Assembly (NCBI GenBank): GCA_045598025.1
Contig: JAZLLH010000037.1
Span: 1-50,860 of the forward strand
DNA: 50,860 nucleotides
Direction: 5' to 3'
From: UBA1195 sp045598025
GTDB taxonomy: Bacteria; Bacteroidota; Bacteroidia; Bacteroidales; WCHB1-69
Part shown: positions 1 to 6,776 of the stretch, in pieces
How positions within the stretch are numbered: the stretch's first letter is position 1
Layout of the letters: the number at the start of each line of letters is the position of its first letter
Made by a program: the position numbers and the translations under genes
Notes under the pieces: model-generated
The model's database searches: none
What the model saw: only the letters and a program-made list of their open reading frames with translations
Told to the model about the DNA's origin: nothing

Positions 1-746
1 GGATATTTTGCACGTAAATATGGATATAATTCTTTTACAATATATTGTGCTGCATCCACATTGGGCATGTAACCCATGTTTCCTGTGAATATGAGATCAA
101 AATCCTTCCGACTTTCCGTGGCTCTGTAGTATTCCATGTCCACACCATTGGGAACGACTACGATTTCCTGTGCACACGGATGCTCAATGAGTGAGCGGTC
201 CACCTGGGTAATGATGGTGCAATGGTTGAAGCTGTTGAAGATATCGTGTTCGTATTTTTTGATCCGGCGATATTCAGCGCGCAGTATGCCCCGTTTCCAC
301 CAGGGAGATTTCGGAATCATGCGGTCAATGCCTTTGGAAAAGACATCCTGATAGTCCAGGGTTTTGGGTAACGGGTAGTTTCGGACGTATTCAGCTGCGC
401 GGATCAGCTGGCAGTAGATGTGCTCGGCTCCGATACGTGCGATTTCGCGTTGAAGTTTCCGATGTATAGAACGTCGGTAAAAGTATCCGCATTGCAAGGG
501 CTTTCCTTTGAGAAAAAAGCAAAAGGCATTCCACAATCGACTTAGTGCGGGAAGATCATAGATGTGGATTTCCCTGCAGAAGGGTTGCAGTTCCTGAAGG
601 GCATCGGAGTGCAGTTCACCGTCATTCAGTGCAAACAGGTATATCTCATGTCTTTGTGACAATTCTCTGAGCTGGTGATAAGCTCTCAGTTTGTCTCCCT
701 TTTCAAGTGGGAACGGAACCCTGGATAGTAAGACTGCTATTTTCAA
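1..746 (-). CDS. Glycosyltransferase, GT4-like (C-terminus cut by window edge)
   Basis: The gene reads leftward from a likely TTG start at 744-746 and runs out of the window, so only about the first 248 residues are visible. The N-terminus reads KIAVLLSRVPFPLEKGDK, typical of the GT4-like glycosyltransferases related to the EpsH/PEP-CTERM sugar transferases. Further in are IVVVPNGVDMEYY and FTGNMGYMPNVDA, the usual start of the nucleotide-sugar-binding half. It probably moves a sugar from an NDP-sugar to a surface polysaccharide or lipid acceptor at the inner face of the membrane. The TTG start is chosen because no ATG lies between the upstream stop and the conserved KIAVL strand. A promoter-like -7 box lies about 95 bases upstream. 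Donor and acceptor cannot be told from sequence. Confidence 0.85.
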   Translation of the reverse strand, partial: MKIAVLLSRVPFPLEKGDKLRAYHQLRELSQRHEIYLFALNDGELHSDALQELQPFCREIHIYDLPALSRLWNAFCFFLKGKPLQCGYFYRRSIHRKLQREIARIGAEHIYCQLIRAAEYVRNYPLPKTLDYQDVFSKGIDRMIPKSPWWKRGILRAEYRRIKKYEHDIFNSFNHCTIITQVDRSLIEHPCAQEIVVVPNGVDMEYYRATESRKDFDLIFTGNMGYMPNVDAAQYIVKELYPYLRAKY

Positions 747-839
747 AATGTTTCTTTTTTGTTAACCGTTTTGGAAAATACGCAAACGCTTTTGTATCAA
801 TCCGATGCAAAAAGCGTGACACGCTTCCGAAATAAAATG

Positions 840-847
840 CAAATTTA
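840..847 (-). promoter_or_regulatory. -7 promoter element (TAAATTTG) for the glycosyltransferase
   Basis: The minus strand reads TAAATTTG, an exact match to the Bacteroidota -7 consensus TAnnTTTG. It lies about 95 bases upstream of the TTG start. No good -33 TTTG was found. A hairpin (849-872) covers the place where the -33 region would be. Confidence 0.5.
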
Positions 848-848
848 C

Positions 849-872
849 ATGAAATCCGGATACGGATTTCAT
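849..872. repeat. Perfect inverted repeat upstream of the -7 box
   Basis: Ten-base arms, ATGAAATCCG and CGGATTTCAT, are separated by the four bases GATA. The repeat starts one base upstream of the -7 box at 840-847. It may be an operator, or a hairpin formed by read-through from the rubrerythrin operon. Confidence 0.6.
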
Positions 873-880
873 GCGGATGT

Positions 881-913
881 AAAAAAAGAAGGGCGTGCAC
901 CCTTCTTTTTTTT
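881..913 (-). terminator. Rho-independent terminator of the oxygen-defence operon
   Basis: The 13-base arms AAAAAAAGAAGGG and CCCTTCTTTTTTT flank the loop CGTGCA. It lies 18 bases past the rubrerythrin stop on the minus strand. Its symmetry would let it work both ways. Confidence 0.85.
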
Positions 914-931
914 ACCGAAGTAATCGGTTGC

Positions 932-1474
932 TTATTTGTTGAAATAGCGTTTCAGCAATCCGGCGAATGCGCGTCCGTGACGGGCTTCGTCGCGGGCCAT
1001 TTCATGAACGGTGTCATGGATAGCATCCAGGTTGAGTTCTTTGGCACGACGGGCCAGGTCGGTCTTGCCCATGGTAGCGCCGTTTTCGGCTTCCACGCGC
1101 ATTTTCAGGTTCTTTTCCGTAGAATCGGTAACGACTTCACCCAACAGTTCGGCAAACTTGGCAGCGTGTTCGGCTTCTTCGTAAGCCGCTTTTTCCCAGT
1201 AAAGTCCGATTTCGGGATAACCTTCGCGGTGGGCGACTCTGGCCATGGCCAGGTACATACCGACTTCGCAGCACTCTCCGTTGAAATTGGCACGGAGGTC
1301 TTCAATGATGTCTTCGCGGGCACCTTTGGCCACGCCGACTACATGTTCTGCAGCCCAAGTCATTTCTTCTTCTTTTACTTCCTGCATCGGTTTTCCGCAA
1401 ACCGGGCATTTTTCAGGCATGGTTTCGCCTTCATAAACATAGCCGCAAACGGGGCAGATGAATTTTTTTTTCAT
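932..1474 (-). CDS. rbr: Reverse rubrerythrin
   Basis: A 180-residue non-haem iron peroxidase. A rubredoxin-type [Fe(SCys)4] domain comes first (CPVCGYVYEG at 7-16, CPVC at 23-26), followed by a ferritin-like four-helix domain with the diiron ligands (ECCEVGMYL, EEAEHAAKF, DEARHGRAF). This order is the reverse of classical rubrerythrin and defines reverse rubrerythrin, which reduces hydrogen peroxide (and in some species O2) to water in the cytoplasm of anaerobes. It is the last gene of a five-gene operon, six bases after perR, and is followed by a strong terminator. Its likely electron donor is the flavin reductase/rubredoxin encoded in the same operon; that pairing is inferred from context. 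Confidence 0.93.
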   Translation of the reverse strand: MKKKFICPVCGYVYEGETMPEKCPVCGKPMQEVKEEEMTWAAEHVVGVAKGAREDIIEDLRANFNGECCEVGMYLAMARVAHREGYPEIGLYWEKAAYEEAEHAAKFAELLGEVVTDSTEKNLKMRVEAENGATMGKTDLARRAKELNLDAIHDTVHEMARDEARHGRAFAGLLKRYFNK

Positions 1475-1480
1475 GATTGT

Positions 1481-1915
1481 TTATTTTTGATTGTTATTGT
1501 TTTTTTCTTTTTTTGCACATTCTGCGCAGTGACCCTTAATCAGGATCTGCGTGTCAAGGATTTCAAAATGAATGATAGCGGCTTCTTTGGAAAAGAAGGA
1601 CATGTCCTCTACCGACTTGTCAATGATGCGTCCGCATTCCGTACAGTAAAGATGCAGATGAGGAGTCATGTCTCCATCGTAGTGGCACATCCGATCACCT
1701 GTCTGTATGCTCAGAATGGCTCCTTTTTCCGCTAACAGGTTCAGCGTATTGTACACCGTTGTCAGAGAAAGGGTGGGCATATCCGGATGCAGTGCTTCAT
1801 AGATGTCGTTGGCTGAAGGATGGCAGGGATGTTCCCACAGATACTTCATTACGGCAATGCGTTGCTGGGATGGCTTGATATCCTTCTCTATCAGGTAATC
1901 TCTGACTTTCTGCAT
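1481..1915 (-). CDS. perR: Fur-family peroxide regulator, PerR type
   Basis: A 144-residue metal-dependent repressor. The N-terminal winged helix carries PSQQRIAVMKYLWEHP and the recognition segment LSLTTVYNTLNLLAEKG. The dimerisation domain has PHLHLYCTECGRIID and CAEC, giving the two CxxC pairs of the structural zinc site and an HxH motif of the regulatory metal site. The polar tail KKEKNNNNQK is probably disordered. PerR is preferred over Fur or Zur because every neighbour is a peroxide, O2 or iron-storage protein, and because a PerR-box-like sequence overlaps the operon's promoter (4355-4369). Autoregulation is therefore likely. It starts four bases after the ferritin stop. Confidence 0.85.
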   Translation of the reverse strand: MQKVRDYLIEKDIKPSQQRIAVMKYLWEHPCHPSANDIYEALHPDMPTLSLTTVYNTLNLLAEKGAILSIQTGDRMCHYDGDMTPHLHLYCTECGRIIDKSVEDMSFFSKEAAIIHFEILDTQILIKGHCAECAKKEKNNNNQK

Positions 1916-1919
1916 GGAA

Positions 1920-2435
1920 TTATTCCAATACTAGTGAGGGTGCAGTGTAAACGCGGGCTGACAGTTCCTGGTTCAGCATGTACAGCCCTTTGGAATCGTT
2001 TCCGAACAGTTCCATCTTGGTAATCATGTCACGGGCATTGGTTTCTTCTTCGCCTTGTTCCTTGATGAACCAATCCAGGAACTGCATGGTGCGGAACTCC
2101 TTCACTTCATATGCAGCTGCATAGATGTTGTTGATCAGGGAAGTGACATATTCTTCGTGTTCCAGGCCGGCATTCAGCACGTCCATGTCTTTCTTGAAGA
2201 CTTTGTCCGGCTGTGCAATGGCTTTCAGCTGTACCTTGCAGTCATTGTTCTGCAAATACTGATAGAAGAGCATGGCATGGTCGCGTTCTTCCTGAGCCTG
2301 AATACGGTACCAGTTGGCGAATCCGTCAAGACCCTTGGCTTCAAAATAATTGCTCATATCCAGATACAGATATGCGGAATAAAATTCCTTGTTGATTTGA
2401 TCGTTCAGCAGATCGGCTACTTTTTGATTTAACAT
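1920..2435 (-). CDS. ftnA: Ferritin (non-haem, FtnA type)
   Basis: A 171-residue bacterial ferritin, full length for the family. The ferroxidase centre is visible as the helix-A glutamate in NKEFYSAYLYLDM, the pair in EERDHAMLF (E and H), the glutamate in LEHEEYVTSL, and the C-terminal helix with EQGEEE. Twenty-four subunits form a cytoplasmic shell that oxidises Fe2+ and stores it as mineral, keeping iron away from peroxide. It is the third gene of the operon. Having ferritin under the same promoter as peroxide reductases fits joint control by PerR. No haem-binding methionine typical of bacterioferritin was seen. Confidence 0.93.
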   Translation of the reverse strand: MLNQKVADLLNDQINKEFYSAYLYLDMSNYFEAKGLDGFANWYRIQAQEERDHAMLFYQYLQNNDCKVQLKAIAQPDKVFKKDMDVLNAGLEHEEYVTSLINNIYAAAYEVKEFRTMQFLDWFIKEQGEEETNARDMITKMELFGNDSKGLYMLNQELSARVYTAPSLVLE

Positions 2436-2453
2436 GGCTTTTTGATTTTAAAG

Positions 2454-3089
2454 TTAAAGTTTTTCTATTTTTATAAAGTCATTTGCGTTGTGTTTGCACC
2501 AGGGGCAGATAAAATCGGAAGGAATTTCATCTCCTTCATATACGTATCCGCAGGTCTGGCATACCCATATGGTTTTCCCGTTTCCGTTGCTTTCGGGCAT
2601 TTGCGGTTTGGGTTTGATGTTTTCATGATAGTAGGCATAGGTCAGGGAGGGATCATCGTTCAGCTTGACTGCTTCCGTTACTCGGGCAACGAAGAGGCTG
2701 TGCGTACCGAGGTCAAGGGTGTTGACCACTTCGGCACTGATGTAGGCATTGGTGTATTTGGGAATGTAGAGCACACCGTTGCTTGCCCTCATTTTTACTT
2801 CACAATGTGCGAATTTGTCGACGTCGGCACCGCTTTGAAACCCGAAATGTTCGAATACTTTCATGGGTGCCTGTTCGGTAAGCAGGTTGAGATTGAACTG
2901 TTTGGAAGCGCATATCATACCGTGGGTCAGGTTTTTCTTGTTGACGGTGATGATGAATTGCAGGGGATTGTCGGTTACCTGTTGGGCTACATTGATGATG
3001 CAGCCGTTGTCTTTTTCGCCCAGACGGGTGGTCAGTACGTAAAGACCATAAGTTGTTTTCCAGAGGGCATCGTTGTTCATTTTATCCAT
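2454..3089 (-). CDS. Flavin reductase-rubredoxin fusion (Hrb-like)
   Basis: A 211-residue two-domain redox protein. Residues 1 to about 160 form a flavin-reductase-like FMN-binding domain (WKTTYGLYVLTTRLGEKDNG at the start). The last 40 or so residues are a rubredoxin with WVCQTCGYVYEGDEIP and FICPWCKHN. The architecture is that of high-molecular-weight rubredoxin of Moorella, which passes electrons from NADH to a flavodiiron protein encoded next to it. Here the flavodiiron gene fprA lies just upstream (18 bases) in the same operon. The inferred role is supplying FprA, and perhaps reverse rubrerythrin, with electrons. Confidence 0.85.
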   Translation of the reverse strand: MDKMNNDALWKTTYGLYVLTTRLGEKDNGCIINVAQQVTDNPLQFIITVNKKNLTHGMICASKQFNLNLLTEQAPMKVFEHFGFQSGADVDKFAHCEVKMRASNGVLYIPKYTNAYISAEVVNTLDLGTHSLFVARVTEAVKLNDDPSLTYAYYHENIKPKPQMPESNGNGKTIWVCQTCGYVYEGDEIPSDFICPWCKHNANDFIKIEKL

Positions 3090-3107
3090 GGTCGTTCTGT
3101 TTGAAGA

Positions 3108-4319
3108 TTAAAAATCAAATTTCATGTCGGCGACAAGCAGTGAAGCCAAGGCTTCCATGTCATCCATCTGTTCCTCCTTCATGGAGGATTTCAGACTGAG
3201 GTTTTCACCTATAACCGTCATGTTTTTCATTCCGGCCAGCAGTTCCCGCATGCGGCTTCCGCTCTGAGCTGCCCAGGTCCCGTTTTCAATTACTGCAATG
3301 CTTCTGTGCTGCAGGTTGTGATTCTTCATGTCCCAAATGAATTGTTCTATCGGCGTGAAAATGCCTGCGTTGTAGGTAGAGGAGGCAAGGACCATGTGGC
3401 TGTACCGGAAAGCTTCACTCAGCAGGTAGCTGGTATCGGTGTTGGAAGCGTCGTACATGGCGATGTTGCGTACACCTTTTTCCGACAGTACAGATGCCAT
3501 TTTTTCTGCTGCGGAAGCGGTATGTCCGTAGATGCTTCCGTATACAATCAGTACGCCTTCCTCTTCTGCCTCATAGCGGCTCCACTGGTCGTATTTGTGG
3601 ATGAACCATCCCAGGTTTTCTCTCCATATCGGGCCGTGCAACGGGCAGATCATCTTTATATCCAGGCTTGCTGCCTTTTTCAGCAATGTCTGAACCTGTG
3701 CACCATATTTTCCGACGATATTGACCAGATAGCGGCGGGCATCTTCTAACCAGTCTCGTTCAAAGTTTACCTGATCAGCATATATGTTTCCATTGAGGGC
3801 ACCGAAAGTGCCGAAAGCATCTGCTGAAAACAATACGCCGTTGGTGCTGTCGTAGGTAACCATGGCTTCCGGCCAGTGTACCATAGGTGCCATGACAAAG
3901 TGCAGGTTGTGACGTCCGGTATTCAGACTACTGCCTTCTTCCACCGTTTGCAGGCGGTCATTGATATTTACGGAAAAGAATTGCCGGATCATATTGGCAG
4001 CTTTGGCATTGGTAACAATGCGGACATCCGGGTATCTCATCACTATGTCTTCAATCAGAGCACAGTGGTCTGGTTCCATATGATTGACTACTAAATAGTC
4101 CAGCGTTCTTCCATTCAATGCAGCCGACAGGTTCTCAAAAAACTGTTGGGCAACGGAAGCGTCAGCCGTATCCAGCAATACCGTTTTCTCATCCAGCAAT
4201 ACATAGCTGTTGTAGGAGACTCCCCGGGGTATGGGATAGATGTTTTCAAATAGAGTCAGTTTACGCTCACTGCATCCGATGTAACATAAATCGTCTGTGA
4301 TTTTCCGTATGTTGTGCAT
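3108..4319 (-). CDS. fprA: Flavodiiron protein FprA (O2/NO reductase)
   Basis: A 403-residue A-type flavoprotein. The metallo-beta-lactamase-like domain has the diiron ligands HMEPDH, the H in MVHWPEAM, the D in FSADAFGTFG and the H in CPLHGPIW. The C-terminal flavodoxin domain starts with the FMN loop VYGSIYGHTASA. It reduces O2 to water and/or NO to N2O in the cytoplasm, drawing electrons from rubredoxin. The reading frame is open 36 codons further upstream, but the start at 4317-4319 (MHNIRK) is chosen because the family begins there and because the promoter elements lie inside the extended frame. It is the first gene of the oxygen-defence operon. Confidence 0.9.
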   Translation of the reverse strand: MHNIRKITDDLCYIGCSERKLTLFENIYPIPRGVSYNSYVLLDEKTVLLDTADASVAQQFFENLSAALNGRTLDYLVVNHMEPDHCALIEDIVMRYPDVRIVTNAKAANMIRQFFSVNINDRLQTVEEGSSLNTGRHNLHFVMAPMVHWPEAMVTYDSTNGVLFSADAFGTFGALNGNIYADQVNFERDWLEDARRYLVNIVGKYGAQVQTLLKKAASLDIKMICPLHGPIWRENLGWFIHKYDQWSRYEAEEEGVLIVYGSIYGHTASAAEKMASVLSEKGVRNIAMYDASNTDTSYLLSEAFRYSHMVLASSTYNAGIFTPIEQFIWDMKNHNLQHRSIAVIENGTWAAQSGSRMRELLAGMKNMTVIGENLSLKSSMKEEQMDDMEALASLLVADMKFDF

Positions 4320-4354
4320 GTTTTTTACTTGCAGTTTCTGTAGTTGTTTTACAA

Positions 4355-4369
4355 TTGTAATTATTGCAA
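4355..4369 (-). promoter_or_regulatory. Candidate PerR box over the fprA transcription start
   Basis: The minus strand reads TTGCAATAATTACAA. Against the Bacillus PerR box TTATAATnATTATAA it matches 11 of 14 defined positions with the correct 7-1-7 symmetry. It begins within the -7 box and covers the expected start point, a standard place for repression. The site is inferred by eye. Confidence 0.5.
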
Positions 4370-4374
4370 AAATA
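4367..4374 (-). promoter_or_regulatory. -7 promoter element (TATTTTTG) for the fprA operon
   Basis: An exact TAnnTTTG match on the minus strand, about 47 bases upstream of the fprA start codon. TTTG motifs further upstream are not at ideal -33 spacing. Confidence 0.6.
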
Positions 4375-4455
4375 AACAAATTATAAATACAAATATCTTT
4401 TTGCAAAAAAAAATTTTTTGTATTCAAAAATGCGTTTAGATAAATGTATTTTTCG

Positions 4456-4463
4456 GATATTTG
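4456..4463 (+). promoter_or_regulatory. Weak -7-like element for the SAM hydrolase gene
   Basis: The plus strand reads GATATTTG, one mismatch from TAnnTTTG, about 35 bases before the ATG at 4499. A TTTG at 4417-4420 is too far upstream for a normal -33 box. Low certainty. Confidence 0.3.
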
Positions 4464-4498
4464 CAGTGCAGAAAAAATCGAAGTAATATCGGAGCAGA

Positions 4499-5356
4499 AT
4501 GAGTGGAATTGTTACATTGACAACGGATTGGGGAATCAAGGATGCCTATGTGGCCATTTTCAAAGCTGCTGTGCTGAGGAAGAATCCGAAAGCCAATATC
4601 GTGGATGTGAGTCACCAGTCGGATAAGTTTGGTGCAATGCATGCAGCGAAAATCATTTCCCAGGCTTACGGCATGTTTCCGGAAGGAACGGTTCATGTAG
4701 TAGATGTCCGGGAAATTTCAAGCGAAGACAGGGAGCGTTATGCAAATAAATGCAAGCCTTATCTTTTTTTGGATCCCATAGGTGTGAAGGTGAACCATCA
4801 GATTCTGCTTATGGAAAATAACGGCTTGCTTTCTCTGATTCTGTCCGATTGGAATTCGGTGGAGGAAGTGGTGAAACTGACTGAAAATGATGAATTCAGC
4901 GCTGTCTCAACATTCAATGCCTTGAATTTCTATTCTCTTGCAGCCGCCCGGCTGTCATCCGGGGAAGCGAAGCTTTCGGAAGTGGGAGTGCCGTATCCCA
5001 AGGAATGCCTCGTCCGACTCAATATGCCTAAGATAGTGTTGGATAAGGATTACATTGAGTGCAGAGTGTCGCATGTGGACGATTACGGAAATCTGGTGAC
5101 GAATCTGAGTCGGGAGGATTTCGAGCAGGTGGCAGATGGACGCACGGTCATGGATGTAGAACTGACCGGCTGCGAATCTTTCAAGGAAGTGCCTTTGAAA
5201 AAATCTTACCTTCCTCCGGTTCCCGGAAAGATATTTGCGGTGTTTAATCTGGCAGGATATCTGGAATTGGGCTTGCGTTACGACTCTTTGGCAGCCATTT
5301 GTATGGACAGCGTGCGGGCGATGAATCAGCAGGTCATTATCCGTTTCAGGAATTGA
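4499..5356 (+). CDS. SAM hydroxide adenosyltransferase (DUF62 family)
   Basis: A 285-residue member of the fluorinase/chlorinase fold family. Characterised DUF62 members use water, not halide, to split S-adenosylmethionine into adenosine and methionine. The N-terminal signature IVTLTTDWGIKDAYVA and the later SHVDDYGNLVTNL, matching the family's D-x-[FY]-G-N-x-x-T-N element, are present, and length is normal. It stands alone on the plus strand, divergent from fprA, and its 3' end overlaps the end of cca by 11 bases tail to tail. A halogenase role is unlikely, because the family is widespread in anaerobes without organohalogen genes and none lie here. Confidence 0.87.
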   Translation: MSGIVTLTTDWGIKDAYVAIFKAAVLRKNPKANIVDVSHQSDKFGAMHAAKIISQAYGMFPEGTVHVVDVREISSEDRERYANKCKPYLFLDPIGVKVNHQILLMENNGLLSLILSDWNSVEEVVKLTENDEFSAVSTFNALNFYSLAAARLSSGEAKLSEVGVPYPKECLVRLNMPKIVLDKDYIECRVSHVDDYGNLVTNLSREDFEQVADGRTVMDVELTGCESFKEVPLKKSYLPPVPGKIFAVFNLAGYLELGLRYDSLAAICMDSVRAMNQQVIIRFRN

Positions 5357-6773
5357 GCGGTTTTATCCCGAATTTTTCTGCTTCTTTTTCCAATAGATTC
5401 AAAGCTTCATCGAAGTTATTTCCGATTTCTCCATCCAGGATGGCCTCCCGGATGCGGTTTTTCAGGATGCCCACCTCTTTCCCAGGCTGAAGTCCGTATT
5501 TTTCCATGATGAACTGCCCGTCAATCGGAGGCTGGAAATTACGGATGCGGTCTTTTTCTTCAATGATTTTCAATTTTTCGCGGACGTGCTCGAAATTGCG
5601 CAGCAGATTCTTCACTTTCTCCATGTTTTTGGAGGTGATATCGGCTTCGCACAGCAGCATCAGGTCGTCAATGTCGTCTCCTGCATCGAAAAGCAGTCGG
5701 CGTACAGCCGAGTCCGTCACACTGTCTTCTACCAAAGCGATGGGCCTCAGATGCATGTATACCAATTTTTTCACATAATCCATTTTGTCGTTCTGCGGCA
5801 TTTTCAATGCACGGAAGATTTTGGAAACCATTTTGGCGCCCACGGCTTCGTGTTGGTAGAATGTCCATCCGATTTCCGGCTGATACCGTTTGGTCTGCGG
5901 TTTTCCGACATCGTGAAGCAGGGCTGTCCAGCACAGCCACAGATTGTTGGTGTTGGCTGCAATTTTGTCCAAGACTTCCATGGTGTGGTAGAAGTTATCC
6001 TTATGACCTTGATTGTTGATGCATTCCACACCTTTCAAATTGGATATCCAGGGAAGTACGCGTTCCAGTACGCCGGCTTCGTCCATGAGTTTCAATCCGA
6101 TGGAGGGCTTCCGGCAGAGCAGTATTTTGTTCAGTTCCGTCACAATCCGTTCCTTGGAAACAATGTCAATACGTGCAGCTTCGGATTGTATGGCTTCGAA
6201 AGTTCTTTTTTCGATATAAAAATCCAATTGGGTAGCGAAACGTATGGCCCTCATGATGCGCAGTGGGTCATCGGAAAAGGTTCTGACAGGATCCAGAGGC
6301 GTGCGTATGATTTTGAGTTCCAAATCGTTCAGTCCATTGAAAGGGTCTATCAGCGTGCCATAATCCGCATCGGAGAGGGAAATGGCCAACGCATTGATGG
6401 TGAAATCCCTGCGCAGCTGGTCATCTTCCAGACTCCCACTTTCCACGCTGGGGTTGCGGGAGTCGGGAGTGTAGGATTCCTTTCGGGCGCCCACAAATTC
6501 GATTTCCATTTCCATGTAGTGGAACATGGCTGTTCCATAATGTTTGAAAATACTGACAGCCGATTCGGGGATATGCAACTTGCGGGCTGTGTGATAGGCC
6601 AGTTCAATGCCACTTCCCACCGCGACGATGTCAATGTCTGTGCATGGCCGTTGCAGCAATAGGTCGCGCACAAATCCCCCAATGACATAGCAGTCGGTGT
6701 GCATCTCCGCAGCAGCTTCCCGTACGACTTGGAAAATGGGATGTTCGAGGTTCGTGGAAAAATTCTTTTTCAT
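5346..6773 (-). CDS. cca: CCA tRNA nucleotidyltransferase with HD domain
   Basis: A 475-residue class II tRNA nucleotidyltransferase that adds or repairs the 3'-CCA of tRNAs. Visible are the nucleotidyltransferase signature YVIGGFVRDLLL with the metal-binding DIDIVAVGSG, the RRDFTINALA motif, and an HD-type phosphohydrolase domain (LLHDVGKPQTKRY) near residue 285. None of the three tRNA genes in this window encodes CCA, so the enzyme is needed for tRNA synthesis and not only for repair. It starts three bases after the Hdr-like gene and ends overlapping the DUF62 gene from the other strand. It is probably expressed from the promoter at 9949-9956. Confidence 0.93.
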   Translation of the reverse strand: MKKNFSTNLEHPIFQVVREAAAEMHTDCYVIGGFVRDLLLQRPCTDIDIVAVGSGIELAYHTARKLHIPESAVSIFKHYGTAMFHYMEMEIEFVGARKESYTPDSRNPSVESGSLEDDQLRRDFTINALAISLSDADYGTLIDPFNGLNDLELKIIRTPLDPVRTFSDDPLRIMRAIRFATQLDFYIEKRTFEAIQSEAARIDIVSKERIVTELNKILLCRKPSIGLKLMDEAGVLERVLPWISNLKGVECINNQGHKDNFYHTMEVLDKIAANTNNLWLCWTALLHDVGKPQTKRYQPEIGWTFYQHEAVGAKMVSKIFRALKMPQNDKMDYVKKLVYMHLRPIALVEDSVTDSAVRRLLFDAGDDIDDLMLLCEADITSKNMEKVKNLLRNFEHVREKLKIIEEKDRIRNFQPPIDGQFIMEKYGLQPGKEVGILKNRIREAILDGEIGNNFDEALNLLEKEAEKFGIKPLNS

Positions 6774-6776
6774 CGT

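Noticed and set aside
703..900. 65-codon frame overlapping the glycosyltransferase start
   Set aside because: It overlaps the real gene's start, its promoter and two hairpins, and the product has no family features.
4499..5356. Halogenase (fluorinase/chlorinase) function
   Set aside because: Same fold family, but the features match the common water-using DUF62 type and no halometabolite genes are nearby.
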